The notes below the pieces were generated by a model, which did no database searches, was not told the DNA's origin, and saw only the letters and a program-made list of their open reading frames with translations. The translations under genes and the position numbers were made by a program. 64,000 nucleotides of DNA from Pseudomonas syringae (GTDB taxonomy: Bacteria; Pseudomonadota; Gammaproteobacteria; Pseudomonadales; Pseudomonadaceae), in contig NZ_LGSI01000074.1 of NCBI RefSeq assembly GCF_001698815.1, forward strand, positions 171,924 to 235,923, written 5' to 3'. Positions 35,024-43,480 of this stretch are shown in pieces; position 1 is the stretch's first letter; every line of letters starts with the position of its first letter.

Positions 35024-36619
35024 TCAGGCCATCCACCAGCGCTCGGCCATGCGGAAGTTGTCGCACTGCAACATATTGCCCAGCGGGCCATGGGCGATCT
35101 TGTCCGACACGGCGTCGATGAATTGTGCGTACACCATCACAATGGCCCCGCCATCGTCATGCAAGATTTGCTGCATCTGCGCATAAATGGCCTGGCGTTT
35201 TACCGGATCGGACTCGCCGCGGCCTTGTACCAGTAACTGGTCAAAAGTCGGATTGGCCCAGCCAGTGTCGTTCCATGGTCCGTTGCTGGCATAGGACGTG
35301 GTGAACATGGCGTCCAGGGTCGGTTTACCCAGCCAGTCGCAGGCGACAAACGGCTTGTGCTGCCAGATTTTGTCCCAGTAGCTGTCATCTGCCTCGCGGA
35401 TCACATTGATGGTGATGCCAGCCTTGGCCGCCGAGTCCTTGTACAACAGCGCGGCATCGACAGCGCCGGGGAAAGCGGTATCGGCGACCGATAGATCCAC
35501 TTCAATGCTGTCCAGGCCCGCCTGTTTGAGCAGGGCGCGAGCTTTGTCCGGGTTATAGGTGTGCAGCGGTTTGGGTTGTGTGGCGAACTTGATCTGCGGT
35601 GCGATGGGGTTGTCGTCAGCGATTTTGGCGTTGCCCAGGAAAACCTTCTTGAGAATGGCCTCACGGTCCATGGCGTACTTCATGGCCAGGCGCACCTCAG
35701 GCTTGTCGAAGGGCGCGACTTTGGCGTTCATGTCGAAGCTGAAGTGCCGCACGCCAGCGGTGCGTAAAACGTGAACTTTGGGGTTGCGTTCCAGCATGGC
35801 CAGGGTCTTGATATCGGCGTCAACCATGTAGTCGACTTCGCCCGTAACCAGGGCATTGGTGCGCGCCGCCACGTCGGCAATGCTGACGAACTCAACTGAA
35901 TCGAACCAGGGTAGGCCTTTCTTGAAATAGTGCGGGTTGCGCTTCATTTTTAGCACGGTGCCTGGCTGAAAGCTTTCGACCATGTACGGACCGGTGGCGA
36001 CGCCCTTTTGCCAGTCCAGGGTGCCGTCAGCGTTGGCTGGCATGATCGCCAGGTGGTTATCGGACACGGTGTACGGGAAGTCGGCGTTGCCACCACTGAG
36101 GGTAAACACCACATCGTGCTCGCCCTTGGCGCTGATGTCGGTGAGGGTATCGAGTGAGGCTTTGACCCCGGAGGTGGAGTCCTTGCTCATGTGGTGACGA
36201 TACGAGGCAATCACATCATTGGGGGTGACCGGGCGGCCGTCATGGAACACCAGGCCCGGGCGAAGGGTGAAGGTCCACACCGTCAGGTCGCCATTGGCCT
36301 GATAGCTCTCGGCGAGTGCCGCCACGATCGAACCGTCGACCGCCAGTTCCGTCAGGCCATTGGTGAGGGTGCCGCCAAATGCAGCCTGAGCAAAAGAGGT
36401 CAACCAGCCAGCAGGGTCGTAGCTATCGCTGGGTGCGCCGTCGTTGATGGCGAAGCGGGCGTGGCCGCCAGCCTTGGGCGTCGCGGGGGCAGCGAACGCC
36501 ATGCCCGGTTGTAATGCTGAAGCCATGGCGGCACTGGCACCCAGAACCGTGGCCACTTCCAGAAAGCGTCGGCGTGAAAAACCGTTGCAGGTGTCATCTG
36601 GGTCTTTGCTGTGCGTCAT
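35024..36619 (-). CDS. SBP_bac_5 substrate-binding protein with Tat signal
   Basis: A 531-residue periplasmic binding protein of the dipeptide/nickel/opine family. The N-terminus holds a twin-arginine signal (NGFSRRRFLEVA, residues 13-22, then a hydrophobic run ending AFAAPA near 45), so export is probably by Tat, in folded form. Family motifs include VWTFTLRPGLVFHDGRPVTP and AMKYAMDREAIL. GGGGA seven bases before the ATG at 36619 supports this start. First gene of the operon, divergent from a TetR gene. The ligand is unknown; the neighbouring aminotransferase and demethylase-like genes suggest an amine or N-substituted amino acid. Confidence 0.85.
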   Translation of the reverse strand: MTHSKDPDDTCNGFSRRRFLEVATVLGASAAMASALQPGMAFAAPATPKAGGHARFAINDGAPSDSYDPAGWLTSFAQAAFGGTLTNGLTELAVDGSIVAALAESYQANGDLTVWTFTLRPGLVFHDGRPVTPNDVIASYRHHMSKDSTSGVKASLDTLTDISAKGEHDVVFTLSGGNADFPYTVSDNHLAIMPANADGTLDWQKGVATGPYMVESFQPGTVLKMKRNPHYFKKGLPWFDSVEFVSIADVAARTNALVTGEVDYMVDADIKTLAMLERNPKVHVLRTAGVRHFSFDMNAKVAPFDKPEVRLAMKYAMDREAILKKVFLGNAKIADDNPIAPQIKFATQPKPLHTYNPDKARALLKQAGLDSIEVDLSVADTAFPGAVDAALLYKDSAAKAGITINVIREADDSYWDKIWQHKPFVACDWLGKPTLDAMFTTSYASNGPWNDTGWANPTFDQLLVQGRGESDPVKRQAIYAQMQQILHDDGGAIVMVYAQFIDAVSDKIAHGPLGNMLQCDNFRMAERWWMA

Positions 36620-36701
36620 CTGATCATCCCCGAAAAAATGCATGGCTGTTTTCTCGAACCCCTGACGCAGCTGACCTGCGTGCCACTCAAACTATTCGTC
36701 G

Positions 36702-36742
36702 TTGATTGATTAGTCAACCACTTGATATTGATTGTCCAGTCA
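36702..36742. promoter_or_regulatory. two similar sites, likely TetR operators
   Basis: TTGATTGATTAGTCA (36702-36716) and TTGATTGTCCAGTCA (36728-36742) share 12 of 15 bases and sit 26 bases apart in the divergent space between the binding-protein gene and the TetR gene. The first is also an imperfect palindrome (GTTGATT with AGTCAAC). They are good candidates for operators that control both directions. Confidence 0.55.
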
Positions 36743-36809
36743 GTCTATCTTCTCTGGCACATGGCAACTGGGGCTGCTGACGGCCCACTACAATGCTGGG
36801 GGAAATAGA

Positions 36810-37454
36810 TTGGTTAAAGTCACTGCAAAGCCTGCCAACAAATTCGATCAGGTCGCTGAGCGCCAGGAGCAATTGCTCGCGGCGACAGTCACGGTCATCG
36901 CTCGCAAGGGCCTGTCGGGTATCACCATGAATGACATCGCCGTAGAAGCGGGTTGCAGCTACGGTGTGGTCGCGTTCCATTTCAAGAGTAAGGAGCGCCT
37001 GCTGCTGGCGGCGCTCGATATGCTGGTCAAGGAATACGAAGTGCTCTGGGACAAGATTCTGGCACCCAATACTGCCACCGTGGCCGAACGCCTGCGGTTA
37101 GTCATCGACCTGGACTTTGACAAGCGCATCGCCAAACCCAAAAACGTCGCCGTGTGGATGGCCTTCTGGGCCGAGACCTCGCGGGTATCGGCTTATCGGG
37201 CACGTTGCGGTGAGCTCAAGCGGCGCTCGCTGGCCTCCATAACCGAACTGGTTGAGGCGCTGGCCGTTGATAGACAACTGGACCTGCCGGCTGCGCAAAT
37301 CGCTTTTGGCCTGTATGCCCTGAGCGACGGCTGCTGGACGTTCAACCATGTCACCGGCGAGACGGGACCTGCCCAGCGAGAGGCGTCGCGCAGGCTTTGC
37401 TACGCCTACATGGCCGGTTTTTTTCCTGACGAATTCTCATTGCCCGCGCCCTAG
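36810..37454 (+). CDS. TetR-family regulator (BetI-like)
   Basis: A 214-residue TetR regulator. The helix-turn-helix covers residues 20-65 (QEQLLAATVTVIARKGLSGI, NDIAVEAGCSYGVVAFHFKS). The C-terminal ligand domain resembles BetI (FWAETSRVSAYRARCGELKRR). I chose the TTG at 36810 because GGGGGA lies six bases upstream; an earlier in-frame start has no such site and adds unrelated residues. It is divergent from the ABC operon and 38 bases before the aminotransferase gene, so it probably controls both. Confidence 0.8.
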   Translation: MVKVTAKPANKFDQVAERQEQLLAATVTVIARKGLSGITMNDIAVEAGCSYGVVAFHFKSKERLLLAALDMLVKEYEVLWDKILAPNTATVAERLRLVIDLDFDKRIAKPKNVAVWMAFWAETSRVSAYRARCGELKRRSLASITELVEALAVDRQLDLPAAQIAFGLYALSDGCWTFNHVTGETGPAQREASRRLCYAYMAGFFPDEFSLPAP

Positions 37455-37492
37455 ATGCGCCCCGATCGTTCTGCCCTTAAAGGAGTTTCGCC

Positions 37493-38878
37493 ATGTCTGA
37501 ACGCCTCAATCTCCCGCTTGACGCCACTCAACTGCGTCAGGCCGCTCGCCAACATCTGCTGGTGCCCGCCGAAGACATGACCGAGCTGGGTCGGAGCACC
37601 CGGCCTTTGCTGATGAAGGGTGAGGGCGTCTACGTGTTCGACGCTCAGGGCCACAAGCTGATCGACGGCCCGGCTGGCATGTGGTGTACGCAGATCGGCT
37701 ACCAGCGCAAGGAAATCGCTGACGCCCTGGCGCAGCAGGCGATGCAGTTGTGCTACAACACGCCCTGGTACTCCATGAACGGCCCCTCGGCAGAGCTTGC
37801 CCAGCGTATCGCCGAAGTGGCGCCGGGCGATCTGAACCGGGTGTTCTTTACCACCGGCGGCTCGACGGCGGTGGATTCGGCGCTGCGCTTCGTGCAGTTC
37901 TACAACAATGTGCTGGGCCGGCCGAACAAGAAGGGCATTCTGTGTCGCATCGACGGCTACCATGGCAGCACGCATCTGACTGCTGCTTGCTCGGGGCGCG
38001 CCGGTAATCGACCGAATTTTGACCTGGCACTGCCGGAGCTTTCGTTTCTCAGCGCGCCGAACCTGTATCGCCAGCCGGCGGGCACCTCTGAGGCCCAATT
38101 TCTCGAGCAGTTACTGGCTGAGTTCGAAGACCGCCTTGCGTCCATTGGCGTGGACAATATCGGCGCTTTCATTGCCGAGCCGGTGCTGGCCTCTGGCGGC
38201 ATCCTGATCCCGCCCAAGGGCTACCACCGTCGCATTCTGGATATCTGCCGGCGTCACGACATCCTCTACATCAGTGATGAGGTGGTCACCGGCTTCGGTC
38301 GTTGCGGGCACTGGTTCGCCTCGCAAGAGTTGTTCGACATCACCCCGGATATCATCACCTTCGCCAAAGGCGTCACCTCCGGCTATGTGCCGCTGGGGGG
38401 CTTTGTGATTAGCGACGCAGTGCTTGATCGTGTGAGTGGCGACAATGCTAACGGCAGTTGCTACAGCAACGGCTATACCTTCAGCGGGCACCCGGTCAGC
38501 TGCGCGGCAGCACTGGCCAACATGCAGGTGTTCGACGACGACCATCTGCTGGAACATGTCCGGGACATCATTCCGTATTTTCAGGAGCGCCTGCAGAGCC
38601 TGGCCGGCTTGGCGCTGGTGGGTGATGTGCGCAGCATCGGCCTGCTCGGCTGCATCGAGTGCGCTGCGGGCGAAACCACGCCGGCGGCTACGGAACTGGA
38701 CCGCGAGATCGCCCAGTACGTCGACCGCCAATGCTATGAACTGGGTCTGATCGTGCGGCCCATTGGCAGCATGTGTGTGCTGTCGCCGCCGCTGATTATC
38801 ACCCGCGAGCAGATCGATAGCATGATCGAGATCCTGCGCGCAAGCTTGCTGCACGCTGCCGAAAAATACGCCCGCTAA
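37493..38878 (+). CDS. class III aminotransferase (omega-amino acid / amine type)
   Basis: A 461-residue PLP-dependent aminotransferase of fold type I. The PLP lysine is K292 in ITFAKGVTSGYVPLGG. The phosphate and ring contacts are GGSTAVDSALRF near 122-133, IDGYHGST near 153 and D262 in YISDEVVTGFGR. Such enzymes move an amino group from an omega-amino acid or polyamine to pyruvate or 2-oxoglutarate. AAAGGAG lies ten bases before the ATG. It heads a plus-strand set with an oxidoreductase and an ornithine-cyclodeaminase family protein. The substrate is not readable from sequence. Confidence 0.85.
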   Translation: MSERLNLPLDATQLRQAARQHLLVPAEDMTELGRSTRPLLMKGEGVYVFDAQGHKLIDGPAGMWCTQIGYQRKEIADALAQQAMQLCYNTPWYSMNGPSAELAQRIAEVAPGDLNRVFFTTGGSTAVDSALRFVQFYNNVLGRPNKKGILCRIDGYHGSTHLTAACSGRAGNRPNFDLALPELSFLSAPNLYRQPAGTSEAQFLEQLLAEFEDRLASIGVDNIGAFIAEPVLASGGILIPPKGYHRRILDICRRHDILYISDEVVTGFGRCGHWFASQELFDITPDIITFAKGVTSGYVPLGGFVISDAVLDRVSGDNANGSCYSNGYTFSGHPVSCAAALANMQVFDDDHLLEHVRDIIPYFQERLQSLAGLALVGDVRSIGLLGCIECAAGETTPAATELDREIAQYVDRQCYELGLIVRPIGSMCVLSPPLIITREQIDSMIEILRASLLHAAEKYAR

Positions 38879-38895
38879 TCGCCACGAGGTGGTCG

Positions 38896-40950
38896 ATGTC
38901 CAGTTCGCCGTTGATTGTTCCGGGCCGCAAGCAGGACCCCTTGCTCGCGCCTTTGCAACTCAAACACTTGACTCTGCGCAACCGCATCATGAGCACCAGC
39001 CACGCGCCCTTTCTGGAGGAGGGCGGGTTGCCGCTGGAGCGTTACCAGCGCTATCACGAGGAAAAGGCCAAAGGCGGCATCGCACTGACTATGTTCGGTG
39101 GTTCGTCAATGGTAGATGCCGACTCCAGTTGGGGTGGCAGCGGACAGCTGGACTTGTCCAGCGATGGGATTATTGCGCCATTCCAGCAGTTTTCCGAGCG
39201 TATCCATCGGCATGGCGCCGCGTTGATGTGCCAGATTTCTCACTTGGGGCGGCGGGCCGATGCCACGTCGTATAACTGGTTGCCCAGCATTGCACCATCG
39301 CGCTCCCGGGAGACCCAGCACCGGGCGTTTTCCCGTGAAATGGACGAGCACGACATCCGGCGCATCGTCAAGGCTTACGGGGCTGCTGCAAAGCGTTGCC
39401 TGGAGGGCGGCCTGGATGGGTTGGAAACCCTGACCGGCGGGCACCTGCTGGGACAGTTTTTTTCGCCGCGTACCAATCAGCGCCATGACCGTTTCGGCGG
39501 TTCGTTGGAGAACCGTGCGCGCTTCGGGCTGATGGTCTACGAGGAAATTCGCCGGCAGGTCGGCGAGAAGATGATCGTCGGCATCCGCTTTGTCATCGAT
39601 GAAGGTATCGACGATGGCCTCGGTTTTGAAGAAGGCATAGCCTTGGCCCAACTGTTCCAGCGTGAAGGGCTGGTGGACTATTTCAACTGCATCTTCGGGC
39701 GCATGGACACCGTCATCGCCCTCGCCGAACAGAACATGCCGGGCATGGCTTCGCCCAGCGCACCGTTCCTGCACAACGTTGGCGCGTTTCGTCGCGAGGT
39801 CTGCCTGCCGGTGTTCCATGCCGCGCGTATTGCCGACCTGGCTACGGCGCGTTACGCCATCGGTGAGGGATTGCTGGACATGGTTGCCATGACTCGCGCG
39901 CACATGGCCGACCCGCAACTGGTCAACAAACTGATGCGCGGCGAAGAGGCCAATATCCGCCCCTGCGTGGGCGCTTCGTACTGCATGCACAAGAAGGTCA
40001 ACTGCATCCACAACCCGGCTTCAGGGCGCGAGACGCAGTTGCCTCAGGTGATCGAGCGGTCCTCACAGCCATCGCGCAAAGTTCTGGTGATAGGCGCCGG
40101 GCCAGCGGGACTTGAGGCCGCACGGGTGGCGGCCGAACGTGGACATCGAGTGCTGGTGCTGGAAGCCGGTAGCCAGGCGGGCGGGCAACTGCTATTGGCG
40201 GTTCGGGCTACCTGGCGGCGTGATCTGATCGGCATCGTCGACTGGCGTGTGGCTGAATTGCAACGCCTGGGTGTAGAGGTGCGCTATGACGTCTATGCCG
40301 GCGTCGAAGAGGTCGTGGCCGAATCGCCCGAGGTCGTGATTGTCGCCACCGGTGGACTACCGGATCTTGACTGGCTGGAAGGTGCTGAACACTGTCTCAG
40401 CATTTGGGACGTGCTGGCGAGCACGGCACCGGTCAGCGGGCATTATCTGTTGTACGACGGCAGCGGCCGCCATGAAGGCGTGTCCACGGCGCTGCACCTT
40501 GCCGAGCAAGGCGCGAAGGTATCACTGGTGGGAATCGACGAAAGTCTGGCGATGGAAATGGAGTATTCGTCCCGGGCGATCTATCGCAAGCAATATGCCC
40601 AGCACGGCATCGACGTGACAGGTGATCACCATCTGATCCGAGTCAGCCGTCATGCCGAAGGTGGCCTGATGGCGACGTTTCGTCATGAGTTGACGGGCAC
40701 ATTGCTTGAGCGGCGCGCCGACAAGGTGGTGGTGGAACGGGGTACCGCCCCACTGGACGAAGTGTTTGAAGGGCTTCGGGGAATGTCCTGCAACGATGGG
40801 GTGTTGGAGATCCCTCAATTTCTGCAACTTAAGCCGCAGCCTATGGGGGGGCGCGACGGGTTTGCGCTGTACCGTATCGGCGATGCACTGAGCAGTCGTA
40901 ATGTGCACGCCGCCATGCTTGATGCGATGCGTCTGGGATTGGTTTTATGA
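38896..40950 (+). CDS. FMN/Fe-S/FAD oxidoreductase of the trimethylamine dehydrogenase / dienoyl-CoA reductase family
   Basis: A 684-residue protein. It has an Old Yellow Enzyme barrel at residues 15-340 (ICQISHLGRR-like motif at 111-120; FFSPRTNQRHDRFGGSLENR at 188-207). A cysteine motif follows at 357-370, then a Rossmann nucleotide-binding part starting VLVIGAGPAGLEAA near 390. Family members oxidise tertiary or N-methylated amines or reduce enoyl-CoA. Only three cysteines (357, 363, 370) are present; position 360, where CxxC is expected, is Ala. This variant resembles annotated N-methyl-amino-acid demethylases, so oxidative N-demethylation is plausible but unproven. It ends overlapping the next gene by four bases. 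Confidence 0.8.
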   Translation: MSSSPLIVPGRKQDPLLAPLQLKHLTLRNRIMSTSHAPFLEEGGLPLERYQRYHEEKAKGGIALTMFGGSSMVDADSSWGGSGQLDLSSDGIIAPFQQFSERIHRHGAALMCQISHLGRRADATSYNWLPSIAPSRSRETQHRAFSREMDEHDIRRIVKAYGAAAKRCLEGGLDGLETLTGGHLLGQFFSPRTNQRHDRFGGSLENRARFGLMVYEEIRRQVGEKMIVGIRFVIDEGIDDGLGFEEGIALAQLFQREGLVDYFNCIFGRMDTVIALAEQNMPGMASPSAPFLHNVGAFRREVCLPVFHAARIADLATARYAIGEGLLDMVAMTRAHMADPQLVNKLMRGEEANIRPCVGASYCMHKKVNCIHNPASGRETQLPQVIERSSQPSRKVLVIGAGPAGLEAARVAAERGHRVLVLEAGSQAGGQLLLAVRATWRRDLIGIVDWRVAELQRLGVEVRYDVYAGVEEVVAESPEVVIVATGGLPDLDWLEGAEHCLSIWDVLASTAPVSGHYLLYDGSGRHEGVSTALHLAEQGAKVSLVGIDESLAMEMEYSSRAIYRKQYAQHGIDVTGDHHLIRVSRHAEGGLMATFRHELTGTLLERRADKVVVERGTAPLDEVFEGLRGMSCNDGVLEIPQFLQLKPQPMGGRDGFALYRIGDALSSRNVHAAMLDAMRLGLVL

Positions 40951-41921
40951 GTGAAGCTAGTACGCTGCTGTGGATCGATGCGCAGCGGGTCCACCGTCTG
41001 CTGGACTATCGCCGCCTGGTGCAGGCGCTGCGCGAGGCGCATCTGCAGCCTATGCCGATCAGTGAAGACGTCTGCATGGATGAACCGGGTGCGGGGAGCG
41101 GTAATAATTTTTTGCTGCTCCCGGCCTGGAGTGGGCAGCGCATGATGGGGGTCAAGCTGCTCTCGGTGTTCCCGGACAACGTTCGGGCTCGGGTGCCGTT
41201 GCCCACGGTGCAAGGCATTTACGCTGCCTTCGACGGGCGCACCGGTACGCCCTTGTTCATTGCCGACGGTGCCGCGCTGACGTTGCGCAAGACCGCCGCC
41301 GACTCGGCACTGGGGCTGGAGCTGCTGGCGCCTGTCAACGTCTCGACGCTACTGATGATCGGCGCAGGTGACATGGCCGGACCCTTGGTCGAGGCCTTCA
41401 TCCAAATACGGCCGTCACTGACGCGGGTCTTGCTGTGGAACCGTACGATGCCGCGCGCCGAAGCACTAGCTGCGCGCCTACAGGCGTCCGGTATCGACTG
41501 CCAGGTGGTCACTGACCTGGATCAAGCCCTACCGTTAGCTGATGTGGTCTGCAGTGCGACCATGAGCCAGCAACCGCTGATCAAGGGCGCGTTGCTCAAG
41601 GCCGGCGCCCATGTCAATCTGGTTGGCAGTTGGCAGGAAGATATGCGCGAGGCCGACGACGCGACGATTGCACGGGCGCAGATTTATGTCGATTCGCGCG
41701 AGGTCAGCCGGCACAGTGGTGACCTGTTGCAACCGGTCGTCAGCGGTTTGATCAGTTGGGCCGATGTGCGTGCCGATCTGTTCGAGTTGTGCCAAGGGTT
41801 TGAAATACCTAACCTTGAGGCAGGGCAGGTGACGCTGTTCAAAAATGCTGGTGGGGCGCATCTGGATCTGTTCGCCGCGCAGTTTCTGGCGACCGAGGTG
41901 GGTGTGGAGTGGGCCTCGTAA
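40947..41921 (+). CDS. ornithine cyclodeaminase / mu-crystallin family protein
   Basis: A 324-residue NAD(P)-binding protein: NNFLLLPAWSGQRMMGVKLL near 51-70, TLRKTAADSALG near 110, and a Rossmann motif LLMIGAGDMAG near 131. The family includes ornithine cyclodeaminase, alanine dehydrogenase and imine or ketimine reductases. In this operon a ketimine- or imine-reducing role, or deamination of the catabolic product, would fit. The start overlaps the oxidoreductase stop (ATGA). Last gene of the set. Confidence 0.8.
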   Translation: MSEASTLLWIDAQRVHRLLDYRRLVQALREAHLQPMPISEDVCMDEPGAGSGNNFLLLPAWSGQRMMGVKLLSVFPDNVRARVPLPTVQGIYAAFDGRTGTPLFIADGAALTLRKTAADSALGLELLAPVNVSTLLMIGAGDMAGPLVEAFIQIRPSLTRVLLWNRTMPRAEALAARLQASGIDCQVVTDLDQALPLADVVCSATMSQQPLIKGALLKAGAHVNLVGSWQEDMREADDATIARAQIYVDSREVSRHSGDLLQPVVSGLISWADVRADLFELCQGFEIPNLEAGQVTLFKNAGGAHLDLFAAQFLATEVGVEWAS

Positions 41922-42093
41922 GTCCACATTGATCCAGGAGTTCTGACAAGTCCCTGATCGGTTTGCTTCACGCTTCAGTTGCCTGAAATAATCCCAGAAA
42001 TAGGTGGCTACCTTCCATCAACGGCCCGGTGACACTGCCCTTCCTAATATCCCGAATCCGTCAAGAAGGTGATCGGTCGTAAACGAACGGGGA

Positions 42094-42321
42094 TCACAAG
42101 TTGCGCAACGACATCCAGTTATGCGGCAACAACTCGGCAATCTCACTTGCTCGCTGCATTGGCAGTCGCGCCAGAACGTCTTTTAAGTAAGCATATGGGT
42201 CATGCCCGTTGAGTTTGGCCGACTGGATCAGGCTTATCAGCGCCGCCGCGCGTTTGCCACTGCGCAACGATCCTGCGAAGAACCAGTTCTTGCGTCCAAG
42301 AGCCCATGGCCGGATCTGCTG
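42094..42321 (-). pseudogene. tnpC: IS66 tnpC 3' fragment (exon side of a group II intron)
   Basis: The last 75 codons of an IS66-type transposase: RPWALGRKNWFFAGSLRSGK, then SAKLNGHDPYAYLKDVLARL and ELLPHNW. It is nearly identical to the tnpC at the right end of the window: bases 42122-42321 match 63622-63821 without gaps and with few mismatches. It ends abruptly at 42321, where a group II intron end is joined. The 5' part of tnpC is missing. The stretch 41922-42093 has no gene. Confidence 0.88.
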
Positions 42322-42396
42322 GTCGGGTAGTCAGACGCGGTTGCTCGCGTCCAGCCCCCTAAGAACCGTGCATGCGAGTTCCCCAGCACACGGCTC
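42322..42396 (-). mobile_element. 3' end of a group II intron (domains V and VI)
   Basis: On the minus strand, 42396-42363 is a 34-base hairpin starting GAGCCGTGTGC and ending GCACGGTTC, with the AGC triad of domain V. Domain VI follows (GGACGCGAGCAACCGCGTC). The intron ends CTACCCGAC exactly where IS66 tnpC resumes with CAGCAGATCC; the uninterrupted IS66 copy has other bases there. This fixes the 3' splice junction at 42322/42321. The rest of the intron and a recognisable reverse transcriptase are absent. From 42397 to 42701 an open minus-strand frame without a start codon shows no family I know. Confidence 0.8.
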
Positions 42397-42701
42397 AAGC
42401 CTCTGCTAAGGCACCTCTAGGCACCCGGTTGCACATCATTGGCATAGGCAAATTGCACCTCCCTCGGGCAGCGCAGGTGGTAGATCTCAAAATTGGCCGC
42501 CGCGTCCGTCCCGCCATGAGTTAGCTTCACAATATGGCGACTATGCCACGGTATGTCTTTGGTCACCGGCTTGAAGTACGTAATTTTTTGGGGTTTGCTG
42601 AGGACGAGATCAAGATAGTTACTTTTGTCTCGGCGCTTCCTGCAGGAGCTGAGTCTTAATGGGTACTTCAGGAGTGTAGCGGCAAGCGAGCATTCGAAAA
42701 A

Positions 42702-43157
42702 CTAGCCGCTGGGTATCCGTCCGGCCAAGTCATCTACCCACGCTTTTACAATGCGTGAATATTGCCGCGTGGAAAGGTGGTCCGAGGTGCGTATCCGACT
42801 TGGAAACAAGAAGTCCTCATTCCTGAGGCGGGCCTGTTGTATCCATTCCTCCACGGCGAGTCGGGTGTGTGCAGTGATCTCGAATTGCACAGGCAGTTGA
42901 GTCTTTTGCTGCATGACGATGGCCCGCGCTGACACGTGACTTCCATGCGCGACATCACGAACACGTAACTTAGTCAGATCGCATGCACGGAGTTTGCTCT
43001 CGATTGCCAGATCGAAAAGCGCTAGATCTCTCACGTTTTCAGAAAGCTCAAGTCTGATCCTGATGCCCCAGATGTCACGCAGACGAAGCGGTGATTTCTG
43101 ACCGACCAGTTTGCCTTTGCTCCAAGGCTGGTACGAGGAAATGTTTGATACGTTCAT
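42702..43157 (-). pseudogene. tyrosine recombinase, C-terminally truncated
   Basis: A 151-residue remnant of a short phage-type integrase: N-terminal part YQPWSKGKLVGQKSPLRLRD, ALFDLAIESKLRACDLTKLR (holding the first catalytic Arg), and HLSTRQYSRIVKAWVDDLAG. The relatives I remember continue into the HxxR and Tyr motifs; here the frame turns to unrelated sequence after KAWV and stops, so it cannot be catalytically complete. A strong stem-loop lies just before its start. Confidence 0.75.
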
Positions 43158-43159
43158 GT

Positions 43160-43185
43160 CTAAGCCTCCATTGTTGGAGGCTTAG
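43160..43185. repeat. perfect ten-base stem-loop in front of the recombinase remnant
   Basis: CTAAGCCTCC and GGAGGCTTAG pair perfectly around six bases, three bases before the recombinase start codon on the minus strand. The hairpin could block translation, act as an attenuator, or be part of an element end. The following 43186-43480 contains no gene I can support. Confidence 0.55.
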
Positions 43186-43480
43186 GATGGCCGTTGTGCG
43201 AGACGGGGTGCAGTCGGCTCAAAGCGGACTGATCGGCCCTGACTGGAGTCGATCAGTTGAGGGGCCCAGAAACTTCAGTCCTCAGCTCGAACGGCCCGGC
43301 CAGGGTCGCATTGCGGGGGGCAATAATGGCCACTGCTTTGAGTGTTGGAGTATCAGAGCAAGTATGCCCAAGCGTTATTTAGTTGTCATTGCCGCGTTCT
43401 ATTTCTCGCAAACCCCTTGCAGAGCGCATGCTACGCGTTCGAAATTCAGCTCATTGATCGCGGCGATACAGATTCGTCCA

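Noticed and set aside
42417..42701. Open minus-strand frame between the intron end and the recombinase remnant
   Set aside because: It has no start codon and no family I recognise. It reads on from the recombinase stop in the same frame, so it is probably non-coding debris or the tail of a lost gene.
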